64,000 nt of DNA from Hydrogenophaga sp. IBVHS1 (GCF_002127265.1 NZ_NFUU01000003.1:629055-693054); one strand, 5' to 3'; shown: positions 1 to 8,736, counted from the first letter of the stretch. Numbers and translations are program-made. The notes: generated from the sequence alone by a model not told the origin.

Positions 1-79
1 AGGCCATCAAGCGCTTGGCCTCGCGCGGCATGTCCAGCAGCGTGACAGCTGCAATCCCCCGGGATTCCCTTTGGTTCAT
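1..79 (-). CDS. N-terminal end of a probable nucleotide-sugar 4,6-dehydratase (WbpM/CapD-like), cut by window edge
   Basis: An ATG at 79 on the minus strand opens a frame that stays open to the window edge (26 codons, ending in a LLDMPREAKRLMA stretch). Short LLxxPRxxKR leaders of this kind precede the first membrane helix of large membrane-bound WbpM/CapD/FlaA1-type dehydratases. The position supports this: it is the last visible gene of the glycan operon, 5 nt after the initiating sugar transferase, where wbpM sits in Pseudomonas O-antigen loci. The catalytic domain lies outside the window, so the call rests on the leader and context. Confidence 0.5.
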   Translation of the reverse strand, partial: MNQRESRGIAAVTLLDMPREAKRLMA

Positions 80-84
80 TTTTT

Positions 85-645
85 TTAATGGGCCACGCCA
101 TCGCGGCGCAGCACTTTGGCCAATGTCATGCAGAGTATGCGCACGTCAAAAGCGAGACTTTGTTTCCGAATGTATTCAGCGTCGAGCGCCACTTTTTGTG
201 GAATCGGAAGCTCATCGCGCCCGTTGACCTGTGCCCAACCGGTGAGACCCGGCACCAACTCGTGCACGCCCAGCTCGGTGCGCAGCGCCACCAGATCGTC
301 CTGATTGAACAAGGCTGGACGTGGACCGACGAAGCTCATGTCACCCCGCAGGATGCTCCAGAGCTGAGGTAGTTCGTCCAGACTGCTTTTGCGCAGAAAG
401 GGCCCGATGGGCGTGAGGTACTTGCCCGGCTCCTTCAGCAAGTGCGTGGCCACGGCTGGTGTTTCCAATCGCATGGTGCGGAACTTGGGCATGCGGAAGA
501 TGCGGTTGTGGCGACCAACGCGATCGCTCCAGTACAGGGCCGGGCCCCGGGAGGAGAGCCGCACGGCCAGCGCGATGAGCAGGATGGGCGCGAGCAACGC
601 CAGGCTTGCGAGAAGGGCAAGTGCCAGATCGAACAGCCGCTTCAT
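85..645 (-). CDS. PglC-type initiating sugar-phosphate transferase (monotopic phosphoglycosyltransferase)
   Basis: Transfers a sugar-1-phosphate from a UDP-sugar to undecaprenyl phosphate on the cytoplasmic face, starting repeat-unit assembly. The 186-residue protein is the minimal catalytic form of the family. It has one hydrophobic N-terminal segment (about residues 5-28), MPKFRTM at 52-58, the catalytic Asp90-Glu91 pair in SSLDELPQLW, and GDMSFVGPRP at 101-110. It lacks the N-terminal multi-helix domain of WbaP/WcaJ. The start overlaps the stop of the upstream epimerase-family gene by 4 nt, indicating translational coupling. The neighbouring 4-ketoreductase and WbpM-like dehydratase suggest a UDP-6-deoxy-HexNAc (QuiNAc, FucNAc or similar) donor. 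Family call is firm; substrate is inferred. Confidence 0.9.
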   Translation of the reverse strand: MKRLFDLALALLASLALLAPILLIALAVRLSSRGPALYWSDRVGRHNRIFRMPKFRTMRLETPAVATHLLKEPGKYLTPIGPFLRKSSLDELPQLWSILRGDMSFVGPRPALFNQDDLVALRTELGVHELVPGLTGWAQVNGRDELPIPQKVALDAEYIRKQSLAFDVRILCMTLAKVLRRDGVAH

Positions 646-1589
646 GTAGCCATCCCCTCAACCGCGCGCTTCAGGCCCACGTCAACAGAGATGGGCGGTG
701 TCCATCCCAGCGTCTGGCGGGTGTGGGTGATGTCGACCTGAAGGTTGCCGAGAAGGCGTCGCGCAACATCGCTTTTGCCCAGCACCGTCGCTCCCATCAT
801 CAGCCAGCCCGGCGGCACCGGGAGCAGCCGCGCGGGCTTTCCCATGGCAAGACCCATGCGGCGCAGCAAATGGGTGGTGGAAAGGTCCTCGTCGTCGCTC
901 ACCAGAAAAGTCTGGTTCGCTGCGGCCGGATGCTCAACGCAGGCGATGAGCAGATCGACCAGATTGTCCAGTGCCACCAGACTGCGGCGGTTGTCCGTCA
1001 CGCTGCCCAGTGGCAGGGGCACGCCACGCCGTAGCACGCGCAGCAGGCTGGCAAAGTTTGCCTTGACGCCCGGGCCATACACAAGTGGAGGGCGAACCGT
1101 CACGATGTCCAGACCAGTCTGGGCGGCCAGGCGCTGCAGGCCCAGTTCGGCCTCCAGTTTGGAGGTGCCGTATGGATCCACAGGCGCTGGCGTGTCTTTT
1201 GCCATGAAGGGGTGGTTTGCCAGGGTGACTTCGCCGTTGACTTTGATCGAGCTGACGTACACGAAGCGACGCACCCCAGCTGCGGCGGCCTGCCGCGCCA
1301 GTTCCAGTGTGCCTTCCACGTTGATGCGGCGGAACTCGGTCAGTGGGTCTTCTGCGGTTTCCGACATGACATGAACACGCGCTGCGGTGTGGACCACGGC
1401 CTGGCAACCCGCCAGCGCCTGCGTCCAGTCGGTCTGGCTGCTCAACGGGGCAACGACGACAGTGTCCCAGCCCTCGGGTTGGGCACCGGGCTGACGCTGC
1501 GCGCCGCGCACGGACCGGCCCATCGCTGCCATCTGGCGGCAAACGGCGCGACCGACGAAACCGCTCGATCCTGTGACGAGAACGGTCAT
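642..1589 (-). CDS. Extended-SDR NAD-dependent sugar epimerase/4-ketoreductase (WbjF/WbpV-like)
   Basis: The 315-residue protein has the Rossmann motif TGSSGFVGR (6-14), a Ser113/Ser114 active-site region, and Tyr140/Lys144 in DPYGTSK. This is an extended short-chain dehydrogenase acting on nucleotide sugars. In Pseudomonas O-antigen loci, members found between the L-FucNAc transferase and the initiating transferase (WbjF, WbpV, WbpK) reduce UDP-4-keto-6-deoxy-GlcNAc to UDP-D-FucNAc or UDP-D-QuiNAc, the sugar used for initiation. The same order is present here. It overlaps the genes on both sides by 4 nt. The C4 stereochemistry of the product cannot be read from sequence alone. Confidence 0.82.
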   Translation of the reverse strand: MTVLVTGSSGFVGRAVCRQMAAMGRSVRGAQRQPGAQPEGWDTVVVAPLSSQTDWTQALAGCQAVVHTAARVHVMSETAEDPLTEFRRINVEGTLELARQAAAAGVRRFVYVSSIKVNGEVTLANHPFMAKDTPAPVDPYGTSKLEAELGLQRLAAQTGLDIVTVRPPLVYGPGVKANFASLLRVLRRGVPLPLGSVTDNRRSLVALDNLVDLLIACVEHPAAANQTFLVSDDEDLSTTHLLRRMGLAMGKPARLLPVPPGWLMMGATVLGKSDVARRLLGNLQVDITHTRQTLGWTPPISVDVGLKRAVEGMAT

Positions 1590-2830
1590 TTAGGGGAACC
1601 CTTGTGTGAATGCAGGCGGACAGCTTCAGCCAGATATTGCTCCAACCTATCCATGAGCGTGTTCCTGTCGAATTCGTTCTCGGCGAACGTTCGGCCCCGC
1701 GCGCCCATGGCGGCCCGTTCTTCAGGCGGCATCGCTGCCATGCGCTGCACCGCTGCAGCGAGGCCTGCGCCATCGCCGGCGCCACAGGCAATGCCTGCAT
1801 TGGCCGTGCGGATGATATCGGCGCCTTCACCATCCAGCATGCCAAGAACTGGAATGCCCGACATGAGGTAGGACTGCACCTTGCCTGGAATGGTCAGGCT
1901 GAACACCGGGTCTTTCTTCAGTGAAACGAGGAGGGCGTCGGCGTGTGCATAGAAGGAGGGCATGCGCTCGACGGGGTGGCGTCCCAGCAGCAGCACCTGG
2001 CAGTCCAGACCGCGACCCTTCACCTCGGCCTCCAGCCACGCCGATTTGCGGCCGTCGCCGACGATCAGCCAGCGCACGTGCGCCTGATCGCGCAGTCGTT
2101 CGGCGGCATCGAGCACCGCAGGCAGGTCCTGCGCCTCGCCCACATTGCCAGCGAACAGCACGCTGAAAGTGCCTGGCACAGATGGCACCTCCGGTGCGGG
2201 TACGGCATCTGATTCGGCAAACACATCCTCCGACCAACTCGGAAAGTAGCGAATCTTGCTTGGGTCCTGGCAGTACTTCGCGATGCTGGTTCCGAAACCG
2301 CGAGACTGTCCCAGCACCAGCGTACAGCGGTTGTAGATGAAAGACACCAAGCGACCCACCCAACCCAGGATGCGCGGCGACCGAACCACGCCGATCGCAG
2401 ACAAGGTTTCTGGCCAAAGGTCCAGCACCCAGAGCACCACTGGCGCGTGTTTCATGCGGCCCGTCAGGATCGCGGGCAAACCGACCGTGATGGGGGAGGG
2501 TTCGAAGACGAAGATCGCGTCGACCCCAATGCCGCGGAGCCGCCAAGGACCGACCAGGCAAGCGCCGGCGACAAAACTGGCGTAGTTCAGCATCAATCTC
2601 AGCGCGCCCTGCGCTCTAGCCAGCATGGGGACACGCACCACCCGTGCGCCTTGGTATTGATCGAAGCTTGAGGGATCGCTCAGGAATTCGGGAAAGAGGC
2701 TGCCCGATGGGTAGTTGGGTTTGCCCGTGAGGATCGTGACTTCATGGCCCCGCTGCCTCCACTCCTGCACCAGGTCGTTGATGCGGAAGTTCTCGGGCCA
2801 GAAGTACTGGCTGACGACAAGGATGCGCAA
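1586..2830 (-). CDS. wbuB: Family 4 glycosyltransferase, WbuB/WbjE-type (probable L-FucNAc transferase)
   Basis: A 414-residue GT-B enzyme. The N-terminus MRILVVSQYFWPENFRIND and a TGKPNYPSG motif are hallmarks of the WbuB/WbjE group. The C-terminal half has the donor-binding region around LLLGRHPVERMPSFYAHAD and a later E-rich PPEERAAMG segment. WbuB is proposed to transfer L-FucNAc as the second sugar of the lipid-linked repeat. It lies 13 nt after the UDP-L-FucNAc synthesis genes, which matches both E. coli fnlABC-wbuB and Pseudomonas wbjBCDE. If the amidino cassette upstream modifies UDP-L-FucNAc, this enzyme may use UDP-L-FucNAm instead. Confidence 0.85.
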   Translation of the reverse strand: MRILVVSQYFWPENFRINDLVQEWRQRGHEVTILTGKPNYPSGSLFPEFLSDPSSFDQYQGARVVRVPMLARAQGALRLMLNYASFVAGACLVGPWRLRGIGVDAIFVFEPSPITVGLPAILTGRMKHAPVVLWVLDLWPETLSAIGVVRSPRILGWVGRLVSFIYNRCTLVLGQSRGFGTSIAKYCQDPSKIRYFPSWSEDVFAESDAVPAPEVPSVPGTFSVLFAGNVGEAQDLPAVLDAAERLRDQAHVRWLIVGDGRKSAWLEAEVKGRGLDCQVLLLGRHPVERMPSFYAHADALLVSLKKDPVFSLTIPGKVQSYLMSGIPVLGMLDGEGADIIRTANAGIACGAGDGAGLAAAVQRMAAMPPEERAAMGARGRTFAENEFDRNTLMDRLEQYLAEAVRLHSHKGSPK

Positions 2831-2843
2831 GGCGGGCTCAGGC

Positions 2844-3971
2844 TTACTTTTTCCAGACCACGCGATTCACGTAGTCGGTGTAGCTGTGGAGGATGCGAAC
2901 GACCTTGTCGGACACGTTGGGCATGCTGTAGTCGGCTACCCGGCGCAACAGGCGTTGCGGGCCTCGCGGCTGACCCTCCAGGATCGCCAGCGCCTGCATC
3001 ACGCGGATTTGTTCCAGCCCCACCATCATGACGGCCGCTTCTTCCATGCCTTCTGGGCGCTCGTGCGCTTCGCGCAGATTGAGCGCCGGAAAGTTGAGGA
3101 TGGAGGATTCTTCATTGATGGTGCCGCTGTCGGACAGCACGGCCTTGGCCTTGATCTGCAGTTGGTTGTAGTCTGTGAAACCCAATGGCTTGAGGAGACG
3201 CACCAGGGGATGAAAGGCCACGCCCTTGTTGTCGACCCGCTTCTGGGTGCGCGGGTGCGTCGAGACGATCACCGGTAGCTGGTAGTGGCTCGCCAGCTGG
3301 TTCAGCACCTCCACCAGTTTCGAGAACTGAACGTCGGAATCGATGTTCTCCTCGCGGTGCGCACTGACCACGAAGAACCGGCCTTCCTGCAGGCCCAGTC
3401 TTTCGAGCACATCGGACGCTTCGATTCGACCCCGGTAGTGCGCCAGCACCTCCGCCATGGGACTGCCAGTCTTGATGACCATGTCCGGGGGAAGACCTTC
3501 GCGCAACAGGTATTCGCGCGCAATGCTGCTGTAGGTGAGATTGATGTCGGCTGTGTGGTCAACGATGCGACGGTTGATCTCTTCGGGGACCCGCATGTCG
3601 AAGCAGCGATTACCGGCTTCCATGTGGAAGATGGGCACCTTGCGACGCTTCGCAGGAATCACCGACAGGCAGCTGTTCGTGTCGCCAAGCACCAGCAGCG
3701 CATCGGGTTTTTCGGTAGCAAGAACCCCGTCCACGGCCGCAATGATCTTGCCGATCGTTTCAGCCGCGTTCGCTCCGACGGCATTGAGGAAATGGTCTGG
3801 CTTGCGAATGTCCAGGTCGTCAAAGAAGATTTGGTTGAGCTCGTAGTCGTAGTTCTGGCCGGTGTGCACCAGGATGTGTTCGCAGTGTTCATCCAGGCGC
3901 GCCAAGACGCGCGACAGCCGAATGATCTCCGGCCTGGTGCCTACCACCGTCATCACCTTGAGTTTTTTCAT
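2844..3971 (-). CDS. fnlC: UDP-N-acetyl sugar 2-epimerase, FnlC/WbjD-type
   Basis: A non-hydrolysing UDP-GlcNAc 2-epimerase homologue of 375 residues. Visible features are the N-terminal [12 protein letters not shown] segment, [18 protein letters not shown], and the conserved SAHREENID region in the middle. In the UDP-L-FucNAc pathway this enzyme performs the final C2 epimerisation of UDP-2-acetamido-2,6-dideoxy-L-talose (UDP-L-PneNAc) to UDP-L-FucNAc. I chose the ATG at 3971 ([11 protein letters not shown]) because family members start there; an in-frame ATG at 3995 would overlap fnlB. The fnlA-fnlB-fnlC order favours FnlC over WbpI, which acts on UDP-diacetamido-glucuronate. Confidence 0.88.
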   Translation of the reverse strand: MKKLKVMTVVGTRPEIIRLSRVLARLDEHCEHILVHTGQNYDYELNQIFFDDLDIRKPDHFLNAVGANAAETIGKIIAAVDGVLATEKPDALLVLGDTNSCLSVIPAKRRKVPIFHMEAGNRCFDMRVPEEINRRIVDHTADINLTYSSIAREYLLREGLPPDMVIKTGSPMAEVLAHYRGRIEASDVLERLGLQEGRFFVVSAHREENIDSDVQFSKLVEVLNQLASHYQLPVIVSTHPRTQKRVDNKGVAFHPLVRLLKPLGFTDYNQLQIKAKAVLSDSGTINEESSILNFPALNLREAHERPEGMEEAAVMMVGLEQIRVMQALAILEGQPRGPQRLLRRVADYSMPNVSDKVVRILHSYTDYVNRVVWKK

Positions 3972-3982
3972 GACGGAGCCTT

Positions 3983-5104
3983 TCAGACTGGACAAGCGAA
4001 TGTATCCGGGCGTTCGCGATCGAAGATTTCGTTGGCCCAGAGCATGACCACCAAGTCTCGCTCGCCCGTGTTGGTGATGTCGTGCGTCCAGCCGGGCACG
4101 GTCTCCACCACCTGGGGAGCATCCGAATCCGTGTGCAATTCATGGGTTTCGCCTGTGAGCATCTGCCGGAAGCGGAATCTGGCCTGGCCCTGGATCACCA
4201 GGAATTTCTCGGTTTTGCTGTGGTGGTAGTGGCCGCCGCGCGTGACGCCTGGCAGCGCCGTGAAGAACGAGAACTGACCGCAGTCCGGGGTTTTGAGCAT
4301 CTCGACAAAGACACCTCGTGCATCTGCGTGTCGGGGCACGGCATAGGCAAAGTCCGTGGGTGGCAGATAGCTCACATAAGTCGAGTACAACGCTCGCGTG
4401 AAGCCGGTGCCCACGCGATCCGTCAACAACGTGAGGCGGCTCCCCTTGAAGTTTGCAATCATGTCGGCCACGTCACCAACGGTGGTGCTGTATTGCGGCG
4501 CAAGGGTGGCGAATCCTTGGGCGTCGATCGACGCCTGGGCACCATCCATCAGTTGAACGAACCGGGCGATGACATCGTCGACATACACCAGGGTCAGTAT
4601 GGCAGCGGGGTCGTTCACCTGGATCGGCAACTCACGGGCGGTGTTGTGGCAGAAGGTCGCGACTGCCGAGTTGTAGTTGGGCCGGCACCATTTGCCGAAC
4701 ACATTGGGCAGGCGGAATACGTGCACGGCCGTGCCGTGCTGGCGTTGGAGGTCGAACAGCGCAATTTCTGCTGCGCGCTTGCTGCGGCCATACGGGTTGT
4801 CGTTTGCGGCCTGGGTCGAGGACGTGTGGATCACCGTAATGCGCCGTTCACCGGCGCGCTGCGCGATCGCCTGGCACAGCGCGCGTGTCAGGTCTGCGTT
4901 CCCGGCAGCGAATTCTTCGGGGTTCTGGGGACGATTGATGCCGGCGAGGTGGAACACCACGTCCACGTCTTCGAGCAGGTCAGGCAGATCCGCGGCCTGC
5001 TGGTCTCTCGTGAACGTGACCACCCCCACGTCCTTGCGCTCGGCGAGGTGCAGCAAGAGGTTCTTGCCGATGAAACCCTGGGCTCCGGTGATCAAGACCT
5101 TCAT
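3983..5104 (-). CDS. fnlB: Bifunctional UDP-sugar epimerase/reductase FnlB/WbjC/CapF with C-terminal cupin
   Basis: The 373-residue protein has two domains. The N-terminal extended SDR (about 1-245) carries the GAQGFIGKN motif near residue 7 and an NPYGRSK active-site motif. The C-terminal cupin (about 250-370) has a metal-binding [10 protein letters not shown] motif. This architecture is specific to CapF/WbjC/FnlB, which catalyses C3 epimerisation (cupin) and C4 reduction (SDR) to UDP-L-PneNAc, the middle step towards UDP-L-FucNAc. Length matches the family. It starts 4 nt from the fnlA stop and is followed by fnlC 11 nt later. Confidence 0.93.
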   Translation of the reverse strand: MKVLITGAQGFIGKNLLLHLAERKDVGVVTFTRDQQAADLPDLLEDVDVVFHLAGINRPQNPEEFAAGNADLTRALCQAIAQRAGERRITVIHTSSTQAANDNPYGRSKRAAEIALFDLQRQHGTAVHVFRLPNVFGKWCRPNYNSAVATFCHNTARELPIQVNDPAAILTLVYVDDVIARFVQLMDGAQASIDAQGFATLAPQYSTTVGDVADMIANFKGSRLTLLTDRVGTGFTRALYSTYVSYLPPTDFAYAVPRHADARGVFVEMLKTPDCGQFSFFTALPGVTRGGHYHHSKTEKFLVIQGQARFRFRQMLTGETHELHTDSDAPQVVETVPGWTHDITNTGERDLVVMLWANEIFDRERPDTFACPV

Positions 5105-5108
5105 CGCC

Positions 5109-6152
5109 TCACTCCTCGGCCACCGCCGCTTCGCCTCGGACTATGCGTGACATGAAGTCCAGCTTCAGCAGCAGGGCCTTCATGCCTTCCACATCGAGCC
5201 GCGTGGTGTTGTGCGAGTGGTATTCGTCCGCATGCAGGGCCTGCGTCAAGCGCTCCTCGCCTTCGTCCACATATTTCGCGTAGTTCAGATCTCGCCCGTC
5301 TGCGGGGACGCGGTAGTAGTCGCCCTTATCCTGCGCACACGCCATTTCCTCGCGACTGAGCAAGGCTTCATACAGCTTTTCTCCATGCCGGCTGCCGATC
5401 ACACGCACCGGGTGATCGGGCTTGCCCAGGAGCTGCAGCAGCGCCTGGGTCAGCACCTCCACCGTGGCTGCAGGTGCTTTCTGCACAAAGATGTCGCCGT
5501 TGTTGCCATGCTCGAATGCATAGAGCACCAGGTCCACAGCATCGGACAGGGTCATCATGAAGCGCGTCATGGCAGGGTCGGTCACGGTGATGGGCTTGTC
5601 GCCGCGCACCTGGTCGACGAACAGCGGGATGACCGATCCCCGCGAAGCCATCACGTTGCCATAGCGGGTGCCGCAGATCACCGTGTGGGTACCTTCGAGA
5701 TTCCGACTGGCAGCAACCATCACTTTCTCCATCATGGCCTTGCTGATTCCCATGGCGTTGATCGGGTAGACGGCTTTGTCGGTGCTCAGGCAGACCACGC
5801 GCCGAACGCCGGCTGATATCGCCGCCTCAAGCACGTTTTCCGTGCCCATCACATTGGTGCGAACTGCCTCCATTGGATGGAACTCGCACGAAGGCACCTG
5901 TTTGAGTGCCGCAGCATGGAACACATGGTCAACGCCCCGCATGGCGGTAGCCACACTGCGAATGTCGCGCACGTCGCCAATGTAGAACTTGAGCTTGGGG
6001 TGGTTGAAATGCTTGCGCATGTCATCCTGCTTTTTCTCGTCGCGGCTGAAGACGCGGATCTCGCGCAGGTCGGAATTCAGAAAGCGGCGCAGAACGGCGT
6101 TGCCGAAACTGCCGGTCCCCCCTGTAATCAGAAGCGTTTTGTCTTTGAACAT
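5109..6152 (-). CDS. fnlA: UDP-GlcNAc 4,6-dehydratase/5-epimerase FnlA/WbjB/CapE
   Basis: This is the first enzyme of UDP-L-FucNAc synthesis: it dehydrates UDP-GlcNAc at C4/C6 with inversion at C5. It has the nucleotide motif TGGTGSFGNAVL near the N-terminus, a DxxR signature GDVRDIRS, and STDKAVYPINAMGISK. The usual SDR tyrosine of the YxxxK motif is replaced by methionine (MGISK), a known peculiarity of CapE/FnlA that separates it from PseB/FlaA1. I prefer the start MFKDKTLLITGG at 6152 (347 aa), which has AAGGTG upstream and matches family length; the longer frame from 6176 would overlap the HisF-like gene. Confidence 0.92.
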   Translation of the reverse strand: MFKDKTLLITGGTGSFGNAVLRRFLNSDLREIRVFSRDEKKQDDMRKHFNHPKLKFYIGDVRDIRSVATAMRGVDHVFHAAALKQVPSCEFHPMEAVRTNVMGTENVLEAAISAGVRRVVCLSTDKAVYPINAMGISKAMMEKVMVAASRNLEGTHTVICGTRYGNVMASRGSVIPLFVDQVRGDKPITVTDPAMTRFMMTLSDAVDLVLYAFEHGNNGDIFVQKAPAATVEVLTQALLQLLGKPDHPVRVIGSRHGEKLYEALLSREEMACAQDKGDYYRVPADGRDLNYAKYVDEGEERLTQALHADEYHSHNTTRLDVEGMKALLLKLDFMSRIVRGEAAVAEE

Positions 6153-6162
6153 CGGAGTCTTG

Positions 6163-6960
6163 TCACCTTGATGCATGTGCGGCGAGGCCCGCGCGGTAGA
6201 TGCCTTCTCGTTGGGCGGGATGAGGATAGTTGATCAGAACCGCGCGGTATGGCCCCTTAAAGACGAAGAGGCTGCCTGCTGAAGCACCCACCACACCGCA
6301 GGCCCCGAACAATGCCTCGATGTCCTGGTGGGAGCCCGCGCCACCCAGAAAAGTGAGCGGAACCTGAACGGTCTGTCGAATCTTCACTGCCAGTGTGAGG
6401 TCATAGCCTTTCATCTGACCATCGCGGTCCACCGAATTGATCACGATCTCGCCCGCTCCGGCCGCTTGAAGCTGTTGAGCCAGTTCGAAAGGTTCTTGCT
6501 TGTGCACCCGGGTGGCATTGCGCGTGACCACTTCGTAGCCCTTGGCGAACAACCCGGACTTCTTGCGCACGTCCAGCACCGCCACCACGCTTTGCCTGCC
6601 GACCGCTTCGGCCATTCGCGTCAACAGGGTGGCATCTTCGACTGCCGCAGCGCTAACGGCGACCTTCTCCACCCCCAGGCCAATGATCTTGCGCGCTTGT
6701 TCAGGCGTTTGAACGCCACCGCCATAGCACAGCGGCATTCGGCACTCGGCAGCCAGGTGGGCAATCATGCGGTAGTCCGGCTCGGCGCCATTGACGGTGG
6801 CGTCGATGTCCAGCACCACCAGTTCGTCGGCCTCTTTCTCGTTGAAGATCTTGACCGCGTTGATGGGGTCTCCCACGTATTTGGCGTCGCGGAACTCGAC
6901 GGTTTTCACCAATCCACCCTGGTGAACCAGCAGGCACGGCGTGATGCGGGGTCGCAACAT
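6163..6960 (-). CDS. HisF-like subunit of sugar amidotransferase (HisF2/WbuZ-type), not histidine biosynthesis
   Basis: A 265-residue HisF paralogue with the TIM-barrel phosphate-binding features GGGVQT (80-85) and GGAGSHQD. The catalytic Asp11 of true cyclase (C9-L-D-V in Thermotoga HisF) is Leu here (C9-L-L-V), while Asp130 is kept. That fits loss of imidazole-glycerol-phosphate cyclase activity with retention of the ammonia-channelling barrel. With the HisH-like glutaminase it is expected to deliver ammonia to the WbpG-like ligase upstream, as for Pseudomonas hisH2-hisF2-wbpG and E. coli wbuXYZ. It begins 1 nt after the HisH stop and precedes fnlA, which points to a UDP-L-FucNAc substrate. 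Confidence 0.85.
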   Translation of the reverse strand: MLRPRITPCLLVHQGGLVKTVEFRDAKYVGDPINAVKIFNEKEADELVVLDIDATVNGAEPDYRMIAHLAAECRMPLCYGGGVQTPEQARKIIGLGVEKVAVSAAAVEDATLLTRMAEAVGRQSVVAVLDVRKKSGLFAKGYEVVTRNATRVHKQEPFELAQQLQAAGAGEIVINSVDRDGQMKGYDLTLAVKIRQTVQVPLTFLGGAGSHQDIEALFGACGVVGASAGSLFVFKGPYRAVLINYPHPAQREGIYRAGLAAHASR

Positions 6961-6961
6961 T

Positions 6962-7582
6962 TCAAAGCTCCGCGAAGTTCTTCAGAAGTGCGGCACCCCA
7001 ATGGTGGCTCTTCTCGGGATGGAACTGGACGCCTGACACATGATCACGCTGCACCACGCAGGCAAATTCGAGGCCGTAGTCGGTCATGGCCACCGTGTCG
7101 GCTGCCTCTGCGGGCTCGAAATAGTAGGAGTGCAGGAAATAGAAGCGAGCATCGTTCTCGAGTCCCCTCAGGAGGGCGCCTGGCGAGCCAGCCAGCGGGG
7201 CGACGTCGTTCCAGCCCATGTGGGGCATCGGCAAGGCCGCCGAAGCAGGATTGCTTGCAAAGCTTCGTACGCGTCCCTTCACCCATCCCAAGCCTGTCGC
7301 AGTACCTTCATCGCTGCCGTCAGCCAGCATCTGCATGCCAACGCAGATGCCTAGCACCGGCACACCTTGCTGCAGCACCATCTGGTCCAGTGGCTCGCGC
7401 ATGCCGGAAGCATTGAGCAAATCCATCGCGTGGTCGAACGCGCCCACGCCAGGCAGAATAACTTTTTTCGCGGCCAGCAAGTCATGGGCATTGGCCGCTC
7501 TTGTGGCTTCAATGCCCAGGCGCTTGTACATGTTGACGAACGCCTGCACGTTGCCCACGCCATAGTCGACGATATGGATCAC
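6962..7582 (-). CDS. HisH-like glutaminase subunit of sugar amidotransferase (HisH2/WbuY-type)
   Basis: A class I (triad) glutamine amidotransferase of 206 residues. The triad is Cys80 in LGICVGMQML with His188 and Glu190 in VQFHPEKSHHWG. It releases ammonia from glutamine for the HisF-like partner. I place the start at the GTG at 7582 (reads as MIHIVDYGVGNVQ), because AGAAGG lies 8 nt upstream and the GTGA overlaps the stop of the WbpG-like gene; an in-frame ATG at 7645 would add 21 residues inside the upstream gene. No other his gene is near, so a role in amidino-sugar synthesis is more likely than histidine synthesis. Confidence 0.86.
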   Translation of the reverse strand: MIHIVDYGVGNVQAFVNMYKRLGIEATRAANAHDLLAAKKVILPGVGAFDHAMDLLNASGMREPLDQMVLQQGVPVLGICVGMQMLADGSDEGTATGLGWVKGRVRSFASNPASAALPMPHMGWNDVAPLAGSPGALLRGLENDARFYFLHSYYFEPAEAADTVAMTDYGLEFACVVQRDHVSGVQFHPEKSHHWGAALLKNFAEL

Positions 7583-8733
7583 CGGAACAACCTTCTTTCC
7601 AGGCCCAGCATCCGCATCGCGCTTGCGCCGATGCCAATGGCCCACCGCTTGTTCCTGTAGTCACGGTACGTTTTGTTCTCGCCTTCAAAGATGGTCTGGA
7701 GCTCGTCCACGGAGAGCCCCAGCTTGTTGGACACGAACTCGAACTCCTGCTTCAGGAAGTGCTCGTCCATCTCGGGTCGCGACAACCGTTCCAGGGCCGC
7801 TTCGCGTGTCAACTGACCGGTGAGGATGAGGCTGGAGAAGTGCGCGCGCCGTTTGTGGTAGCCGAACTTGCGCGGCATCCAGTAGTCTTCATAGAACCGC
7901 GTGAACCTCGATTCGTGGTGCTTGTGCTGAAACTTCTGCCAGCCAAACCGGCGCTCCAGTTCGGCCTCCGCGTCTTTCTTGATGTAGGGAACAAGGTTCA
8001 GGGGCTTGACGATTTCCATGCCGAGGATCTTCTGGTAGTAAAGCTTGTAAACCAGAATGTCGACCAGCGGAAATGTCTTCAACTCACGTTGTCCATAGCG
8101 ACGGTGGATATCCTGGAAGAGCGTTTTGTCTATGCCGGGATAGCCACCCCATTCCTCGGGTTCACGGCAGCACTCGGTCGAAAAATTGGAACCGGTCAAC
8201 ACGTACTTGATGCGGTTCTTGCGCGCGAACTTGTACAGGGCAGAAAAAAAGGCAGCATCCTGTGGCAGGTCCTGGTCGGCAATCTGGGCACGCAGGAAAG
8301 CGACTTGCAGGTCTTTCATTTCCTGCCAGTTGATCACCTCCGTGTACAGGTCCAAGCCCAAACCGTCCACGAGCTTTTCAATGTTGCCCACTGCCTGGTC
8401 GGTGTTCCAGCCCGCGTCTACGTGAAAAAGCAGAGGGCGCAAGCCCATTCTCTCTTTGGCGATGAATGCCGCGTAAGAGCTGTCCAGTCCGCCGCTCAGG
8501 CCGATGATGCAGTCGAAAGGTTGATCCTTGCCTCTGGCACGAATCCGTTCCGAAAGCGCCTCCAGAGCTGCGCCGCCTGCGGCGCCCGTATCCCAATTGG
8601 GCTGAATGACCTTGTCGAAGTTGTTGCAGTAATCGCAAACGCCGTCAGCGTCGAAAGAGATGCTCGGGTCCGATGTGTCCATGATGCAGCGCAGGCACAT
8701 CTGGGGCTCTCGTTTGATCATGATAGAAGGCAT
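7579..8733 (-). CDS. N-acetyl sugar amidotransferase, WbpG/PseA/WbuX family
   Basis: A 384-residue PP-loop ATP pyrophosphatase. Its N-terminal Cys13-x2-Cys16 and Cys33-x2-Cys36 pairs look like a zinc ribbon, followed by the PP-loop SGGLDSS at 80-86. The family is thought to activate an N-acetyl group of a nucleotide sugar with ATP and replace the oxygen with ammonia, giving an acetamidino sugar. Ammonia would come from the coupled HisH/HisF-like pair. Next to fnlABC the likely product is UDP-L-FucNAm, as proposed for E. coli O145-type wbuXYZ. The start is uncertain: ATG at 8733 or 8721, neither with a strong ribosome site. Confidence 0.85.
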   Translation of the reverse strand: MPSIMIKREPQMCLRCIMDTSDPSISFDADGVCDYCNNFDKVIQPNWDTGAAGGAALEALSERIRARGKDQPFDCIIGLSGGLDSSYAAFIAKERMGLRPLLFHVDAGWNTDQAVGNIEKLVDGLGLDLYTEVINWQEMKDLQVAFLRAQIADQDLPQDAAFFSALYKFARKNRIKYVLTGSNFSTECCREPEEWGGYPGIDKTLFQDIHRRYGQRELKTFPLVDILVYKLYYQKILGMEIVKPLNLVPYIKKDAEAELERRFGWQKFQHKHHESRFTRFYEDYWMPRKFGYHKRRAHFSSLILTGQLTREAALERLSRPEMDEHFLKQEFEFVSNKLGLSVDELQTIFEGENKTYRDYRNKRWAIGIGASAMRMLGLERRLFR

Positions 8734-8736
8734 TGT

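Noticed and set aside
2844..3971. 2-epimerase as WbpI of the diacetamido-uronate pathway
   Set aside because: It is embedded between fnlB and wbuB with tight spacing, so FnlC is the better call, though dual use is not excluded.
6163..7582. HisF and HisH as histidine biosynthesis genes
   Set aside because: No other his genes nearby, Asp11 of HisF is lost, and both genes are coupled to a WbpG-like gene and fnlA.
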